From: Cardiobacterium sp. Marseille-Q4385
Lineage (GTDB): Bacteria > Pseudomonadota > Gammaproteobacteria > Cardiobacteriales > Cardiobacteriaceae
Assembly: GCF_916618745.1 (NCBI RefSeq)
Contig: NZ_OU745373.1
Span: 372,001 to 436,000, forward strand
Direction: 5' to 3'
DNA length: 64,000 bases
Positions 26,200 to 34,772 of this stretch are shown piece by piece. A program made the translations under genes and the position numbers. The notes below the pieces were generated by a model. That model was not told the origin of the DNA. It saw only the letters and a program-made list of their open reading frames with translations, and ran no database searches. Each line of letters starts with the position of its first letter. The stretch's first letter is position 1.

Positions 26200-27323
26200 G
26201 TGTTGGCCTTGCGCGAGAGGATGATCCAGAAGAAGAACGGCACACCGATGAAGGAGGTGATGATGCCGATGGGAAATTCCGCGCCGGGGTTGATGAGTTT
26301 GGAGAGGACGGAGGCGGCGGAGAGGAAGGCAGAGCCGGCGAGCATGGCGGTCGGCAGGAAGTAGCGCTGGTCTTCGCCGACGAGCATCCGCGCGACGTGC
26401 GGGGCGACGAGGCCGATGAAGCCGATGGTGCCGACGAAGCTGATGACGGTCGCGGTCATGACAGCGACGATGACCAGCACGCGCATTCTGAGCGCGGCGA
26501 GGTTCACGCCCATGCTGGCGGCGCGCGCTTCGCCGAGGCGCAGGGCGGTGAGTTGCCAGACGTTGGCAAAGAGCAGCAGGATGCAGATGAGGGTGACGGC
26601 GGCGGTGATGGCGAGGGTCTGCCATTTGGCTTTGCTGAGGGCGCCGAAGAGCCAGAAGAGGATTTTTTGTGATTCTTCCGGGGTGGCGATGTATTGCATG
26701 AGCGAGGAGGCGGACTGGAAGATGAAGAGCAGGGCGATGCCGACCAGTACCAGGGTGGATGAGGAGAAGCGGCGCATGGAGGCGAAGATGAACATGATGC
26801 CGGCGGCGAGCATGGTCATGAGGAAGGCAGAGAGTGGCTGGGCGACGTACACGGAGAGGCCAAAGGTGCCGAAAACGACGACAAGCGAGGCGCCGAAGCC
26901 GGCGGCAGCGGCCATGCCGAGGGTGTAGGGGCTGGCCATGGGGTTATTCAGCAGGGTCTGGATTTCCGCACCGCCCGCGCCAAGCGCCGCCCCGGCGACG
27001 AGCGCCATCAGGGCGATGGGCAGGCGCAGGTGGTTGACGATGATGTGGGTGATGTTGTCCACACCGCCGATGCCGAGCCATTGCTGGAAGCTGTACCAGT
27101 GCAGGGCGAGGCTACCCGCGCCCGCTTCCGGCGCGGTGTCGCGGAATTGCAGCAGGGCGTAGAGCACGTCTTTGGCGCTGATTTTGCCGCCAGCCGCGCC
27201 ATTGGTGAGATCAAGAATGAAGGTGATGAGGCAGAACACGATGAAGAGCAGCATGATGGTCCACCGCCGCTTTTCGCGGCGGCGGTGGGCGGCAATCGTG
27301 TCTTGTACGATTTGCTGCGGCAC
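26196..27323 (-). CDS. ABC importer permease, FecCD/BtuC type
   Basis: The 375-aa membrane protein has about ten hydrophobic segments and family motifs such as GAALGAGGAEIQTLLNNPMA near the first third and GLVAPHVARMLVG near the C-terminus. It forms the channel of a siderophore, haem or cobalamin importer in the inner membrane. The start is GTG with GGAG six bases upstream. It lies 3 bp after the binding-protein gene. Confidence 0.93.
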   Translation of the reverse strand: MPQQIVQDTIAAHRRREKRRWTIMLLFIVFCLITFILDLTNGAAGGKISAKDVLYALLQFRDTAPEAGAGSLALHWYSFQQWLGIGGVDNITHIIVNHLRLPIALMALVAGAALGAGGAEIQTLLNNPMASPYTLGMAAAAGFGASLVVVFGTFGLSVYVAQPLSAFLMTMLAAGIMFIFASMRRFSSSTLVLVGIALLFIFQSASSLMQYIATPEESQKILFWLFGALSKAKWQTLAITAAVTLICILLLFANVWQLTALRLGEARAASMGVNLAALRMRVLVIVAVMTATVISFVGTIGFIGLVAPHVARMLVGEDQRYFLPTAMLAGSAFLSAASVLSKLINPGAEFPIGIITSFIGVPFFFWIILSRKANT

Positions 27324-27326
27324 GGA

Positions 27327-28424
27327 TTACTCCGCTTTCAGGAAGAAGGTGCCTTCCGGGGTGACCGGCAGATACTTCTTGTGGAAGTCGAGGTAGGTGG
27401 CAAGCGGGTCAACGTCCTTGAATGCGTCGGGGTAGAGCGCCTTGGCGATGTACTGGATGGAGGCGGCATCGGCCAGTGTGCGCGAGGCGCCCTGATAGAT
27501 GCCGTAGAGACGGCCATCTTTGATAGCCGGCAGTTCTGCCCAGCCTTGGCGCGTCTTGTAGCCATTCAGGCGTTTCAGCGCTTCGTCTTTGGCGATGTTG
27601 ATACCCATCACCAGCGCCTGTTCGTTTTTCTTCAGCTCGGTTTCGCGTCCGCTGATGACGACGACTTCAGGTTTATCGACGATAACCTGTTCGGGGTTCA
27701 TCGGGCCGGCGTATTCAACATGGCCAACGGCGATGTTGCTGCCCATCGCCTGCTCGGCGAGCGGTCCCCACATGGTGTTGCCGAAGCTGTTGCCGTATTC
27801 CGCCGGGCCTTTGTTGCCGAATTCGAGATAGATTTTCGGCTTGGGCTGACCGGATTTTTCCACACGGCTGTGCACGTCTTTCACCACGCCTTCGTACCAG
27901 GCGGCGATTTCTTTGGCACGCGCTTCCTGGCCGGTAATTTCGCCAAGGACGCGGGTGCTTTCCAGATGCAGCGGCAGCTGTTCTTTGTTGTAGTCAAGGA
28001 CGACGACGGGGATGCCCGCTTTTTCCAGCGGTTCGAGGTCGTCTTCAATCGCCTGCCATTGCCAGTCGGCAAGGACGACCAGATCCGGCTTCAGCGCCAG
28101 CACTTTTTCCACCGAGAAGGTGCCGACTTCAACTTCGCCCACATCGGCGAGTTCGTTCAGTTTCGGCAGCGCCTTGCTGTACACCTCCCAGCTGGCGGGC
28201 GTCCAGTCCGTCCACACGGCTTTCGAGAAGCCAACGACGTTATCCAGTGCTTTTTCACCGCCAACGGCGAGGTAATCGGTGTAGTAGAAACCCAGCATGA
28301 TGCGCTTTGCAGGCACATCCACTTTCACTTCGCGGCCAAGCACATCTTTGATGGTCTTCACCTCGGCGTGGGCGGCGGTCATGGTCGCCGCGACGACGGC
28401 AGCGGCAAGCAGTTTTTTCAGCAT
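27327..28424 (-). CDS. periplasmic binding protein of metal-chelate ABC importer
   Basis: The 365-aa protein starts with a signal peptide (about 1-20, after AHA) and has the class-III fold layout of FepB/BtuF-like binding proteins: KRIML near residue 41, VLALKPDLVVLAD in the first lobe, a long connecting helix and GYKTRQGWAELPAIKDGRLYG in the second. The ligand cannot be read from sequence; iron-siderophore, haem or another metal chelate are options. It is the first gene of a four-gene unit ending in pseudoazurin, so a copper-related ligand deserves thought. The upstream gap 28425-28503 has no obvious regulatory box. Confidence 0.88.
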   Translation of the reverse strand: MLKKLLAAAVVAATMTAAHAEVKTIKDVLGREVKVDVPAKRIMLGFYYTDYLAVGGEKALDNVVGFSKAVWTDWTPASWEVYSKALPKLNELADVGEVEVGTFSVEKVLALKPDLVVLADWQWQAIEDDLEPLEKAGIPVVVLDYNKEQLPLHLESTRVLGEITGQEARAKEIAAWYEGVVKDVHSRVEKSGQPKPKIYLEFGNKGPAEYGNSFGNTMWGPLAEQAMGSNIAVGHVEYAGPMNPEQVIVDKPEVVVISGRETELKKNEQALVMGINIAKDEALKRLNGYKTRQGWAELPAIKDGRLYGIYQGASRTLADAASIQYIAKALYPDAFKDVDPLATYLDFHKKYLPVTPEGTFFLKAE

Positions 28425-28503
28425 ATAAGCTCCTGTTGTGGGGAAAGTGCGCCCGTGGGTAAAACCCGCCGCGCCCGGACGCAAGGCGCGATGGCTCGGA
28501 AAA

Positions 28504-29088
28504 TCAGGCGGGGTGGTAAGCGGCAATGTCCCAATAGGCGACATCGTAAAAACGCTGCATAAACGTGACAGGATCGGTGCAGAGCAAATCAAGAAAGCCG
28601 GCGACGCTGTCGGCAATCCGCATCGAGCATTCTTCATGGTTGTAATAAAACACCTTGCCGCGATGCGCACCGGCGGTTGCCAGATAAAAACGTTCCGGTG
28701 CCTGCCCGAAGCCGGCAAAGACGACTGCGCTATCCCACCAGGTCGGGACGCCGTACACCGCATCACCGTCCTCGCAGTTTTCGTCATCCGTCAGCAGCCA
28801 TTCATAGAGCGCTGCCTTTTCTTCTGCCATGTGCGCGAGCGGCAGGAAGAAAAAGCATTCGTCGCTATCAGCACGGTTGGCGAAAAGCTGCAAACCGTCA
28901 CTTTCCCGATAGAGCGCGGGCAAGACCGTATCGCTGCCCTGCAAGGCGTCTTCCAGCGCGGCAACAGCGATTGCGGACGCAGGCGGGAAAGTGATGTGGC
29001 TAAGTGGGATGATGTCGCCGCCTGCTTCTGCACGGTTGACAAAATGCGGATTGGACGCGGCCAGCAGGGTGTTTAGGGGTTCAAGCAT
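28504..29088 (-). CDS. SMI1/KNR4 (SUKH) family protein, probable immunity protein
   Basis: The 194-aa protein shows the SUKH layout: LPALYRESDGLQLFAN near residue 56 and a central block with WDSAVVFAGFG, followed by GKVFYYNHE. SUKH proteins are commonly immunity proteins of polymorphic or contact-dependent toxins. No toxin gene is beside it, so it may be an orphan immunity gene. It is 14 bp downstream of an AT-rich membrane-protein gene on the same strand. Confidence 0.7.
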   Translation of the reverse strand: MLEPLNTLLAASNPHFVNRAEAGGDIIPLSHITFPPASAIAVAALEDALQGSDTVLPALYRESDGLQLFANRADSDECFFFLPLAHMAEEKAALYEWLLTDDENCEDGDAVYGVPTWWDSAVVFAGFGQAPERFYLATAGAHRGKVFYYNHEECSMRIADSVAGFLDLLCTDPVTFMQRFYDVAYWDIAAYHPA

Positions 29089-29102
29089 ATTTAGAGACAG
29101 AG

Positions 29103-29723
29103 TTAATTATTGCCAAAAATCACTCTATTGTTGCCTGCCAATAGACGTTTTTTTGCGTCGTTTATATTGAACGGCCCAGATGACAATGGAATTAAAATAA
29201 ATACGTAATAAAGTAGATAAAGTATAAAGAAGATATACATATTACTTATTTTAGAATATTCTAAATAATAAAGAAGATAAGCTAGAACTGGAATTGAAGC
29301 AATCCCTAAAGGAATTATTATTTTTTCCATAAACGGAACCTTTCTCTCTTCATAATGCTTATTGCTTTCATTCCATACAATGGCTGCTAAGTCTCTATTA
29401 AAGCCACCTTTAGCTATAATAACATCAAATATTCCATGAAGATCTATATTACTATCGATTAAAAAATCAAGTTCATATACCGTAATATCTCTAAGATAAG
29501 GTATTTTCATCTGCTCTATTTGCCTTAAAATAATACTTGAACCATTTGCGATCATTTTGGGACGAACAACTTCAATATAGTTTCCGATGAGTTTAAGCTC
29601 TTCTACATCAGGTTCTAATATCCCATTCAGATATTTTTTTAGACCTTTCCGGGAAAATAATGGTCTAACTAACTTTATAATTGCATTCAGAAAATTATCT
29701 ATAGCATCCATATTTAATTCCAT
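29103..29723 (-). CDS. AT-rich two-TM hypothetical protein
   Basis: The 206-aa protein has a soluble N-terminal part of about 140 residues and two hydrophobic helices near the C-terminus (about residues 135-153 and 160-180), followed by a short polar tail. It is clearly more AT-rich than its neighbours. The ATG at 29723 is preferred because it overlaps the stop of a 44-aa ORF as TGATG, implying coupling; an in-frame ATG at 29711 is an alternative with GGA upstream. Function unknown; a membrane effector or immunity protein is possible from context. Confidence 0.6.
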   Translation of the reverse strand: MELNMDAIDNFLNAIIKLVRPLFSRKGLKKYLNGILEPDVEELKLIGNYIEVVRPKMIANGSSIILRQIEQMKIPYLRDITVYELDFLIDSNIDLHGIFDVIIAKGGFNRDLAAIVWNESNKHYEERKVPFMEKIIIPLGIASIPVLAYLLYYLEYSKISNMYIFFILYLLYYVFILIPLSSGPFNINDAKKRLLAGNNRVIFGNN

Positions 29724-29857
29724 CACTGTTGCAAATACAGGAAAAACGTCCCCTGCGGCACGACAGGCCAATATTCCGGATAGGAATCCTGCCGGGTTTT
29801 ATCCGGTTCAATCTGCGTCATAGCGAAAAAAACCAAATTCATCAACGACTTCAACAT
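29723..29857 (-). CDS. 44-aa ORF coupled to the two-TM gene
   Basis: It has an ATG at 29857 with GGGAG upstream, encodes 44 residues with a short hydrophobic start and a Tyr/Pro-rich end, and terminates in TGATG shared with the next ATG. No family was recognised. It may be the surviving tail or a small first gene of the cluster. The remaining gap to 30017 holds no gene. Confidence 0.4.
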   Translation of the reverse strand: MLKSLMNLVFFAMTQIEPDKTRQDSYPEYWPVVPQGTFFLYLQQ

Positions 29858-30017
29858 GCGTACTCCCACTAAAAACGCGGCGCATCATGCCGATCGAGAA
29901 GACTAATGTCAATAAATCTCATTTGGATGCGGGCCTCCATACAGGACGCAAAATGGCGTAAATCTTGCTGATGTTTTACAGATTGTTAATATTCGACCTT
30001 TCCGCGATAATAAGCCC

Positions 30018-31418
30018 ATGAATTACCTCGCCCCCGAATTCATTGCCGCCTTCCTGCTTTTCCTTGCGCTGTACTGGAGCCAGCGCGAGCGCGTCGTCGT
30101 GCAAAACCGTCTGCTGCTCGCTGCCAGCTACCTGCTGGTCGCGACATACAGCTTCCTTTTTGTCCTCGAACTCGTCGCCTACTCCGCTTTCATCTACCTC
30201 GCCGCGCGTCACATCCAGCGCAGCCGCAACAAAAAACACCTCGCTGCCGCCATCGCCATTGCCGTTGCCCACCTCGCGCTGATGAAATACCTCGACTTCT
30301 TCCGCAGCGCCAGCCAGACCCTGCTGCACGTCGTCGGCATCCGCTGGAACCTGCCCGCCGCTGAAATCGCCCTGCCCATCGGCATCTCCTACTACACCTT
30401 CCAGTCCATCACCTACCTCGTCGCCGCCTGGCGCGTACAAATCGTTGTCGAAAAACCCGAACGCCTTGCCCTCTACCTCGCCTTCTTTCCCACCCTGCTG
30501 GCCGGCCCCATCTGCCGCGCTGGCGACATGCTGCCGCAATACGCCGCCACCGCGCCGCGCGCCGTCGGCGAGACCGGCCGCATCTTCATTCTCCTGATCA
30601 GCGCCCTCGTCAAACTGCTGTGGTTGAACGCCTGGCTGGAAGAAAACTGGACGACGCCCATCCTCGGCAACCCTGAGCAATACCAGCCCATCGAAGTCCT
30701 CGCCGGCCTCTACGCCTACACCCTCTACATCTACCTCAACTTTTCCGGCTACACCGAACTCGTCACCGCCTTTGCCCTGCTCCTCGGTATCCGCATCGCC
30801 GACAACTTCAACATGCCCTACGCCGCCACCAACCTGCGCGATTTCTGGCAGCGCTGGCACATCAGCCTCTCCACCTGGATACGCGACTACCTCTACATCC
30901 CGCTCGGCGGCAACCGCCACGGCTACCTGCGCACCCAAGCAAACCTCACCATCGCCATGCTGCTTTCGGGCCTGTGGCACGGCGCGAGCGGCAACTACCT
31001 CCTCTGGGGCGCGATGCACGCCGTCGGCATCATCGTGCTCAACAGCTGTGACCGCCTCATGGGCAAAAACGCCGTCGCCACCCTGAGCCCGGCGCTGGCG
31101 CGCTACGGCACCATCCACTACATCGTCCTCACCTGGGCCGTCTTCTACAAAAACGACGCCGACAACACCCGCGCCATCTTCCGCGCCCTCGGCGGCAACC
31201 TTACCCTGGACGCACCCGCGCGTGCGCTCACCTTCGTCCTCGCCTTCAACCTCATCCTCTACTTCTACCCGAAAAGCGCGGGCTGGCAGACACTCGCCGC
31301 CAACCTGTGGCGCCGCCTGCCGTGGTACAGTCAAGCGCTCACCTTCACCCTCATCCTCGTGACCATCGCCGCCTACGCCCCCGGCGGCATCCCGAATATC
31401 CTCTACGCCGATTACTGA
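30018..31418 (+). CDS. MBOAT family O-acyltransferase
   Basis: The 466-aa multi-pass membrane protein has roughly ten hydrophobic segments, the RDFWQRWHISLS region and the catalytic His321 in SGLWHGASG. Members such as AlgI, DltB and PatA move acyl groups across the inner membrane to acylate polysaccharide or peptidoglycan in the periplasm. The next gene, 9 bp downstream, encodes an SGNH/DUF459 protein, the arrangement of PatA/PatB peptidoglycan O-acetylation pairs; that role is inferred from the pairing. Confidence 0.9.
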   Translation: MNYLAPEFIAAFLLFLALYWSQRERVVVQNRLLLAASYLLVATYSFLFVLELVAYSAFIYLAARHIQRSRNKKHLAAAIAIAVAHLALMKYLDFFRSASQTLLHVVGIRWNLPAAEIALPIGISYYTFQSITYLVAAWRVQIVVEKPERLALYLAFFPTLLAGPICRAGDMLPQYAATAPRAVGETGRIFILLISALVKLLWLNAWLEENWTTPILGNPEQYQPIEVLAGLYAYTLYIYLNFSGYTELVTAFALLLGIRIADNFNMPYAATNLRDFWQRWHISLSTWIRDYLYIPLGGNRHGYLRTQANLTIAMLLSGLWHGASGNYLLWGAMHAVGIIVLNSCDRLMGKNAVATLSPALARYGTIHYIVLTWAVFYKNDADNTRAIFRALGGNLTLDAPARALTFVLAFNLILYFYPKSAGWQTLAANLWRRLPWYSQALTFTLILVTIAAYAPGGIPNILYADY

Positions 31419-31427
31419 GAAACGACC

Positions 31428-32929
31428 ATGCCGATCCGCACCCTGAAAATCCTCGCCACCCTCTGCACCACCTTCATCCTTGCCTTGTGGCTGATGCAGC
31501 ACGGCATCGAACAATACTGGCAACAAACCTACTACCGCGCCTCGCCGCTCGCCGGATTACAGCGCTTTGCCGTGTGGCGCAGCGGCGACCGCCTCAAAAA
31601 CGCCCTCTACACCCTGCTGGGCGCGGGCAACAGCGCGCCACACGAACCCGTCACCATCCCGAAAACCATCGCTGCCCCCAAACCACAGCCTGCACCTGCC
31701 GTAGCGGCAGAGTCCGCAGCCCCAAAACCTGCCCCCGCCGCCCCATTACCCCGCCCGAACCCGACTTGCCCGCGCCGGAAGACAACCACCGCGCCCTGTG
31801 GGCGGCCGTTACCCCTGCCGAACTGCCCGCCATCACCACCGACACCTATACCCGCCAATACGACCCGCTCGCCCTGGCCCGCCTGCGCCCGTTGGCTGAA
31901 GAAAGCGTCGCAGAAGACGACGACACGCAAACCCTCATGGCAGACAGCGCCGAAACACCGGCAAAAGAAGAAGATGACGGCGACTGGCGCCACCGCCTCG
32001 CCACCGAACTCGCCCATACCCACCCCATCTATGCCCGCACCTACCTCGCCAACAACGACAGCTGGCACACCAACATCATCAACAGCACCCCAACACACGC
32101 CTTTGCCGCCACCACTACGCCCCCGGCACCCGCGCCCGGCCTGCTCGACCTCGTCATCCCTGGCGCCACCGCCGCGCCGACCCCGCCGCTGGCCTGGCAA
32201 GACGAAGATGACGACAGCAACGATGCCACCGATCCGCCCGCCGCAGACGACGACAACAAAACGACCGCCCCAACCGCCGCTCCTTCTGGCCCCATCCGGC
32301 TTGGTGCTGACGACCGCGTCCTGCTCATCGGCGACTCCATGATGAAATCACTCGCGCCGCACATCCAGCGCGAACTGCTCAGCCGCCACCACATCAAAAG
32401 CATGAACCACGGCAAACCCAGCAGCGGCCTGCGCTACCCCGATTACTACAACTGGCCGGAAAACCTCGCCACCCTGCTTGATGAAAACCCGGACGTGCGC
32501 CTCATCGTTGTCATGCTCGGCGCGAACGACCCGCAGAACACGCCGAACCCCGCCGCACCCGCAGAAAATCTGCACTTCGGCACCCCCGAATGGGAAACCT
32601 ACTACCGTGGCGAAATCCGCAAAATCCTCACGATTGCCGCCGCGCACAACGTCAAAACCCTATGGATCGGCCCACCGCTGATGAAAAGTCCGAAATACAG
32701 CAACAAAATCAGCTACCTGGATGGCCTTATCGCCGATGAAGTCGAAAAAGCCAGCCAGCACTACCAAAACACCAACCGCCTCTTCGCCCAAGCGGACGGC
32801 AGCTACACCACCTACCTGCCGGACGAACGCGGCAAACCGGTAGCGGTGCGTAAAAGCGACGGCATTCACTTCACCACCCAGGGCGAAAAAATCCTCACGC
32901 AGCACGTTCTCGCCCGCATCAATCCCTGA
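31428..32929 (+). pseudogene. DUF459/SGNH acyl-transfer protein with apparent frameshift
   Basis: Reading starts at ATG 31428 with a membrane anchor (KILATLCTTFILALWLMQ). The frame then needs a one-base backward shift between about 31731 and 31760, in a C-rich tract, to continue into a long downstream frame ending at 32929. The downstream part carries the SGNH motifs LLIGDSMM, VVMLGAND and DGIHFT, so the product would be a periplasmic PatB-like O-acetyltransferase acting with the MBOAT gene. A Pro/Ala-rich linker spans the shift. Either one C is missing (sequencing error or real mutation) or expression depends on slippage. Confidence 0.8.
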
Positions 32930-32978
32930 ACGCATACCGTCCGCAAGATAGCAGTTCCCCCGCTTGGCAGCCGTCCTT

Positions 32979-33329
32979 TCACACCATCACAAAATGAGCG
33001 GCAGCCAAGTGAACAGCCGCGCAAAAGCCGGGGAAAATCACCATGCCCCATTCGCGGCGACGCCAGCCGATCAGCGCGTCGCCGAGCTGAGTCAGGGCAA
33101 AGGCAATCAGCAACAGACGCACCGCGCCGTTATGGAAGAAAAACGGCGCCAGCGCTGCCGTCAAGCCGAAGGGGATGGCGCGGGCGGCATACATTTGTGC
33201 ATAGAAACGGGCATCAGTACTGACGCTTTGCGCGCGCGGCATCAGCTCAGGGCGCATCAAGGCAAGCAGGGCGGCGGTTACGGCCAGCAGGGCGCAGAGG
33301 GTGTTGGCAATGAGCAGGACAGGATTCAT
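32979..33329 (-). CDS. small four-helix membrane protein
   Basis: The 116-aa protein has four hydrophobic segments (roughly 4-24, 50-66, 67-85 and 96-113). Family not recognised with certainty. Its ATG overlaps the stop codon of the marR gene by 4 bp, so the regulator and this protein are translated together and it is a likely target of that regulator. Confidence 0.75.
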   Translation of the reverse strand: MNPVLLIANTLCALLAVTAALLALMRPELMPRAQSVSTDARFYAQMYAARAIPFGLTAALAPFFFHNGAVRLLLIAFALTQLGDALIGWRRREWGMVIFPGFCAAVHLAAAHFVMV

Positions 33330-33769
33330 GGCTGCTCCGGAGACTGGATTTGGCGGGACAGCGTTTCCAAGACGGTAAGCGCAGCGGCCAGTGCTTCGGG
33401 CGGGTAATCCTGCGCCCAAACGCTTGCCTGCGCGCGCCAGCGGGCGCTGATGTCATCCAGTAGCGCCTGACCGCTAGCGGTGAGGGTGTAGCAGGGCGAA
33501 CGCTTGTGGGCGGCGTTGTCCTGGGCATTGACCAGTTGCTCCGCCAGCAACAGATTGAGCTGCTTTTGCACACCCTGGCGGCTGATACCCATGCGTTCAG
33601 CGATTTGTGGCGCGGTAGGCGGTGTTTCGTCACTGGCGATAGCGCCCAGCACTTGCCAGCGCGCGGTGGTGAGTTGACTGGCAGCGGCAAAACGATCGCC
33701 CCAAGCGGCAATTTGGCCGTTCAGGCGAAAAATGCCCAGCACCAGCTGGCTTACGGCTTGATGGTTCAT
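33326..33769 (-). CDS. MarR family transcriptional regulator
   Basis: The 147-aa regulator has a winged helix (TARWQVLGAIASDETPPTAP, then IAERMGISRQGVQKQLNLLL) and a C-terminal dimerisation helix. MarR proteins usually repress their own operon and respond to small phenolic or oxidant signals. A perfect inverted repeat lies 22-56 bp upstream of the ATG, as expected for autoregulation of this two-gene operon. Confidence 0.9.
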   Translation of the reverse strand: MNHQAVSQLVLGIFRLNGQIAAWGDRFAAASQLTTARWQVLGAIASDETPPTAPQIAERMGISRQGVQKQLNLLLAEQLVNAQDNAAHKRSPCYTLTASGQALLDDISARWRAQASVWAQDYPPEALAAALTVLETLSRQIQSPEQP

Positions 33770-33790
33770 AAGGTCTCCGGTAAGAAAATA

Positions 33791-33825
33791 GACAACCAGT
33801 TTTCATTATATGAAAACTGGTTGTC
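33791..33825. promoter_or_regulatory. 15-bp-arm perfect palindrome, probable MarR operator
   Basis: GACAACCAGTTTTCA and TGAAAACTGGTTGTC flank a 5-bp centre. On the minus strand the centre reads TATAAT, a perfect -10 hexamer, so a bound dimer would block the marR promoter. It sits 22 bp before the marR start. Confidence 0.8.
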
Positions 33826-33905
33826 AAAAATACACCGCTATGTTCTCTGCGTGAGTGCCGGGCAGTTTGTAGAGAAACCCTGTGTTTATCCCGCTTGGCG
33901 GCGTT

Positions 33906-34523
33906 TTATTTTGCCGGATTCTGGCAGCCCGACTGTGGCTCTGCGGCGCAGGGCTGGCAGTTATCGCGTTCGTAGTAGCTGGCGGCAAGTTCGAGCAATG
34001 CCGCTTTGCCGGCGGTGCGATCAGCGTTTTTGCCCAGTTGCAGCACGAAGTAGTTGAGGGTCTGTTTGCCGGGGAAGTAGACAACCATTTCTTCGATGCC
34101 CGGGGTCGGGTAGCCGGTGTAATGCCACAGTTCACCGGGTGCGCCGTCTTTGCCCGTCACATCGGCTTCTTTGACGGCGCTGGGCTGCTTGGCTGCCTCT
34201 TTATAGAGGGCAATGGTGTCATCCACTTGTCGGCGGATGGCGCCCTGCGGATCGCTTGCATCACCGTCTCCGGGACGGGTGTAAATGCGTGCATTGCTCA
34301 AGCCAGGCTGCTCTACGGGCAGGAAGGTCATCGGTACCCCTTCGGCAGCCAGCGCGGTGTTATCCATTGTCCAGCCTTGCGGCGCGGTGAAGGCATAGCA
34401 ATGGTTCGTGCCGTGAACGTAGCCTTCAAACGGATTATTGATGCCGCTATTGGTGAGTTCGTCGGCAGCGTGTGCGCCTGCGGCAAGGGCAAGCAAGGCG
34501 GCGGTGAGGAGGGTTTTGTGCAT
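33906..34523 (-). CDS. secreted hypothetical protein
   Basis: The 205-aa protein has a signal peptide (about 1-19, after AHA), a globular region with the GTNHCYAFTAPQGWTMDN and YTGYPTPGIEEMVVYFPGK segments, and a C-terminal CQPCAAEPQSGC cluster with three Cys residues. It is probably periplasmic. No family recognised. It is monocistronic; the upstream gap also holds the putP promoter in the other direction. Confidence 0.75.
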   Translation of the reverse strand: MHKTLLTAALLALAAGAHAADELTNSGINNPFEGYVHGTNHCYAFTAPQGWTMDNTALAAEGVPMTFLPVEQPGLSNARIYTRPGDGDASDPQGAIRRQVDDTIALYKEAAKQPSAVKEADVTGKDGAPGELWHYTGYPTPGIEEMVVYFPGKQTLNYFVLQLGKNADRTAGKAALLELAASYYERDNCQPCAAEPQSGCQNPAK

Positions 34524-34647
34524 GGTTAGCTCCTGGTTGGGTTTACACGGATCAGCGTTTTTATGGCGTCAGCATCCAGTCGTTAAATTTTTCTTTCTTG
34601 TTTCGTGATTATAAACAATTTTTCGTATCTCTTTGTTTTATTTACGA

Positions 34648-34675
34648 TTGACTCGCGTGTTTTTTCCTGTATAAA
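34648..34675 (+). promoter_or_regulatory. candidate promoter of putP
   Basis: TTGACT (34648-34653) and TATAAA (34670-34675) are separated by 16 bp inside an unusually AT-rich spacer, about 100 bp before the putP ATG. Confidence 0.55.
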
Positions 34676-34772
34676 TTGTGAAATGCACGTTATCTTCTGC
34701 GCAGGTTAACGTTGCTATTCGACACCCGCGCTATGGGTGATCAAAATACATCATTGATTGAGGGGCAGTTTT

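Noticed and set aside
31307..32929. 540-codon frame as one intact protein
   Set aside because: Its first 150 codons overlap the MBOAT gene and are His/Arg/Pro-rich shadow sequence. The true N-terminus is in the other frame from 31428, so a frameshift is the better reading.
33791..33825. palindrome as a terminator
   Set aside because: Arms are not GC-rich, there is no T-run, and it lies upstream of marR at promoter distance with a TATAAT centre, so an operator is more likely.
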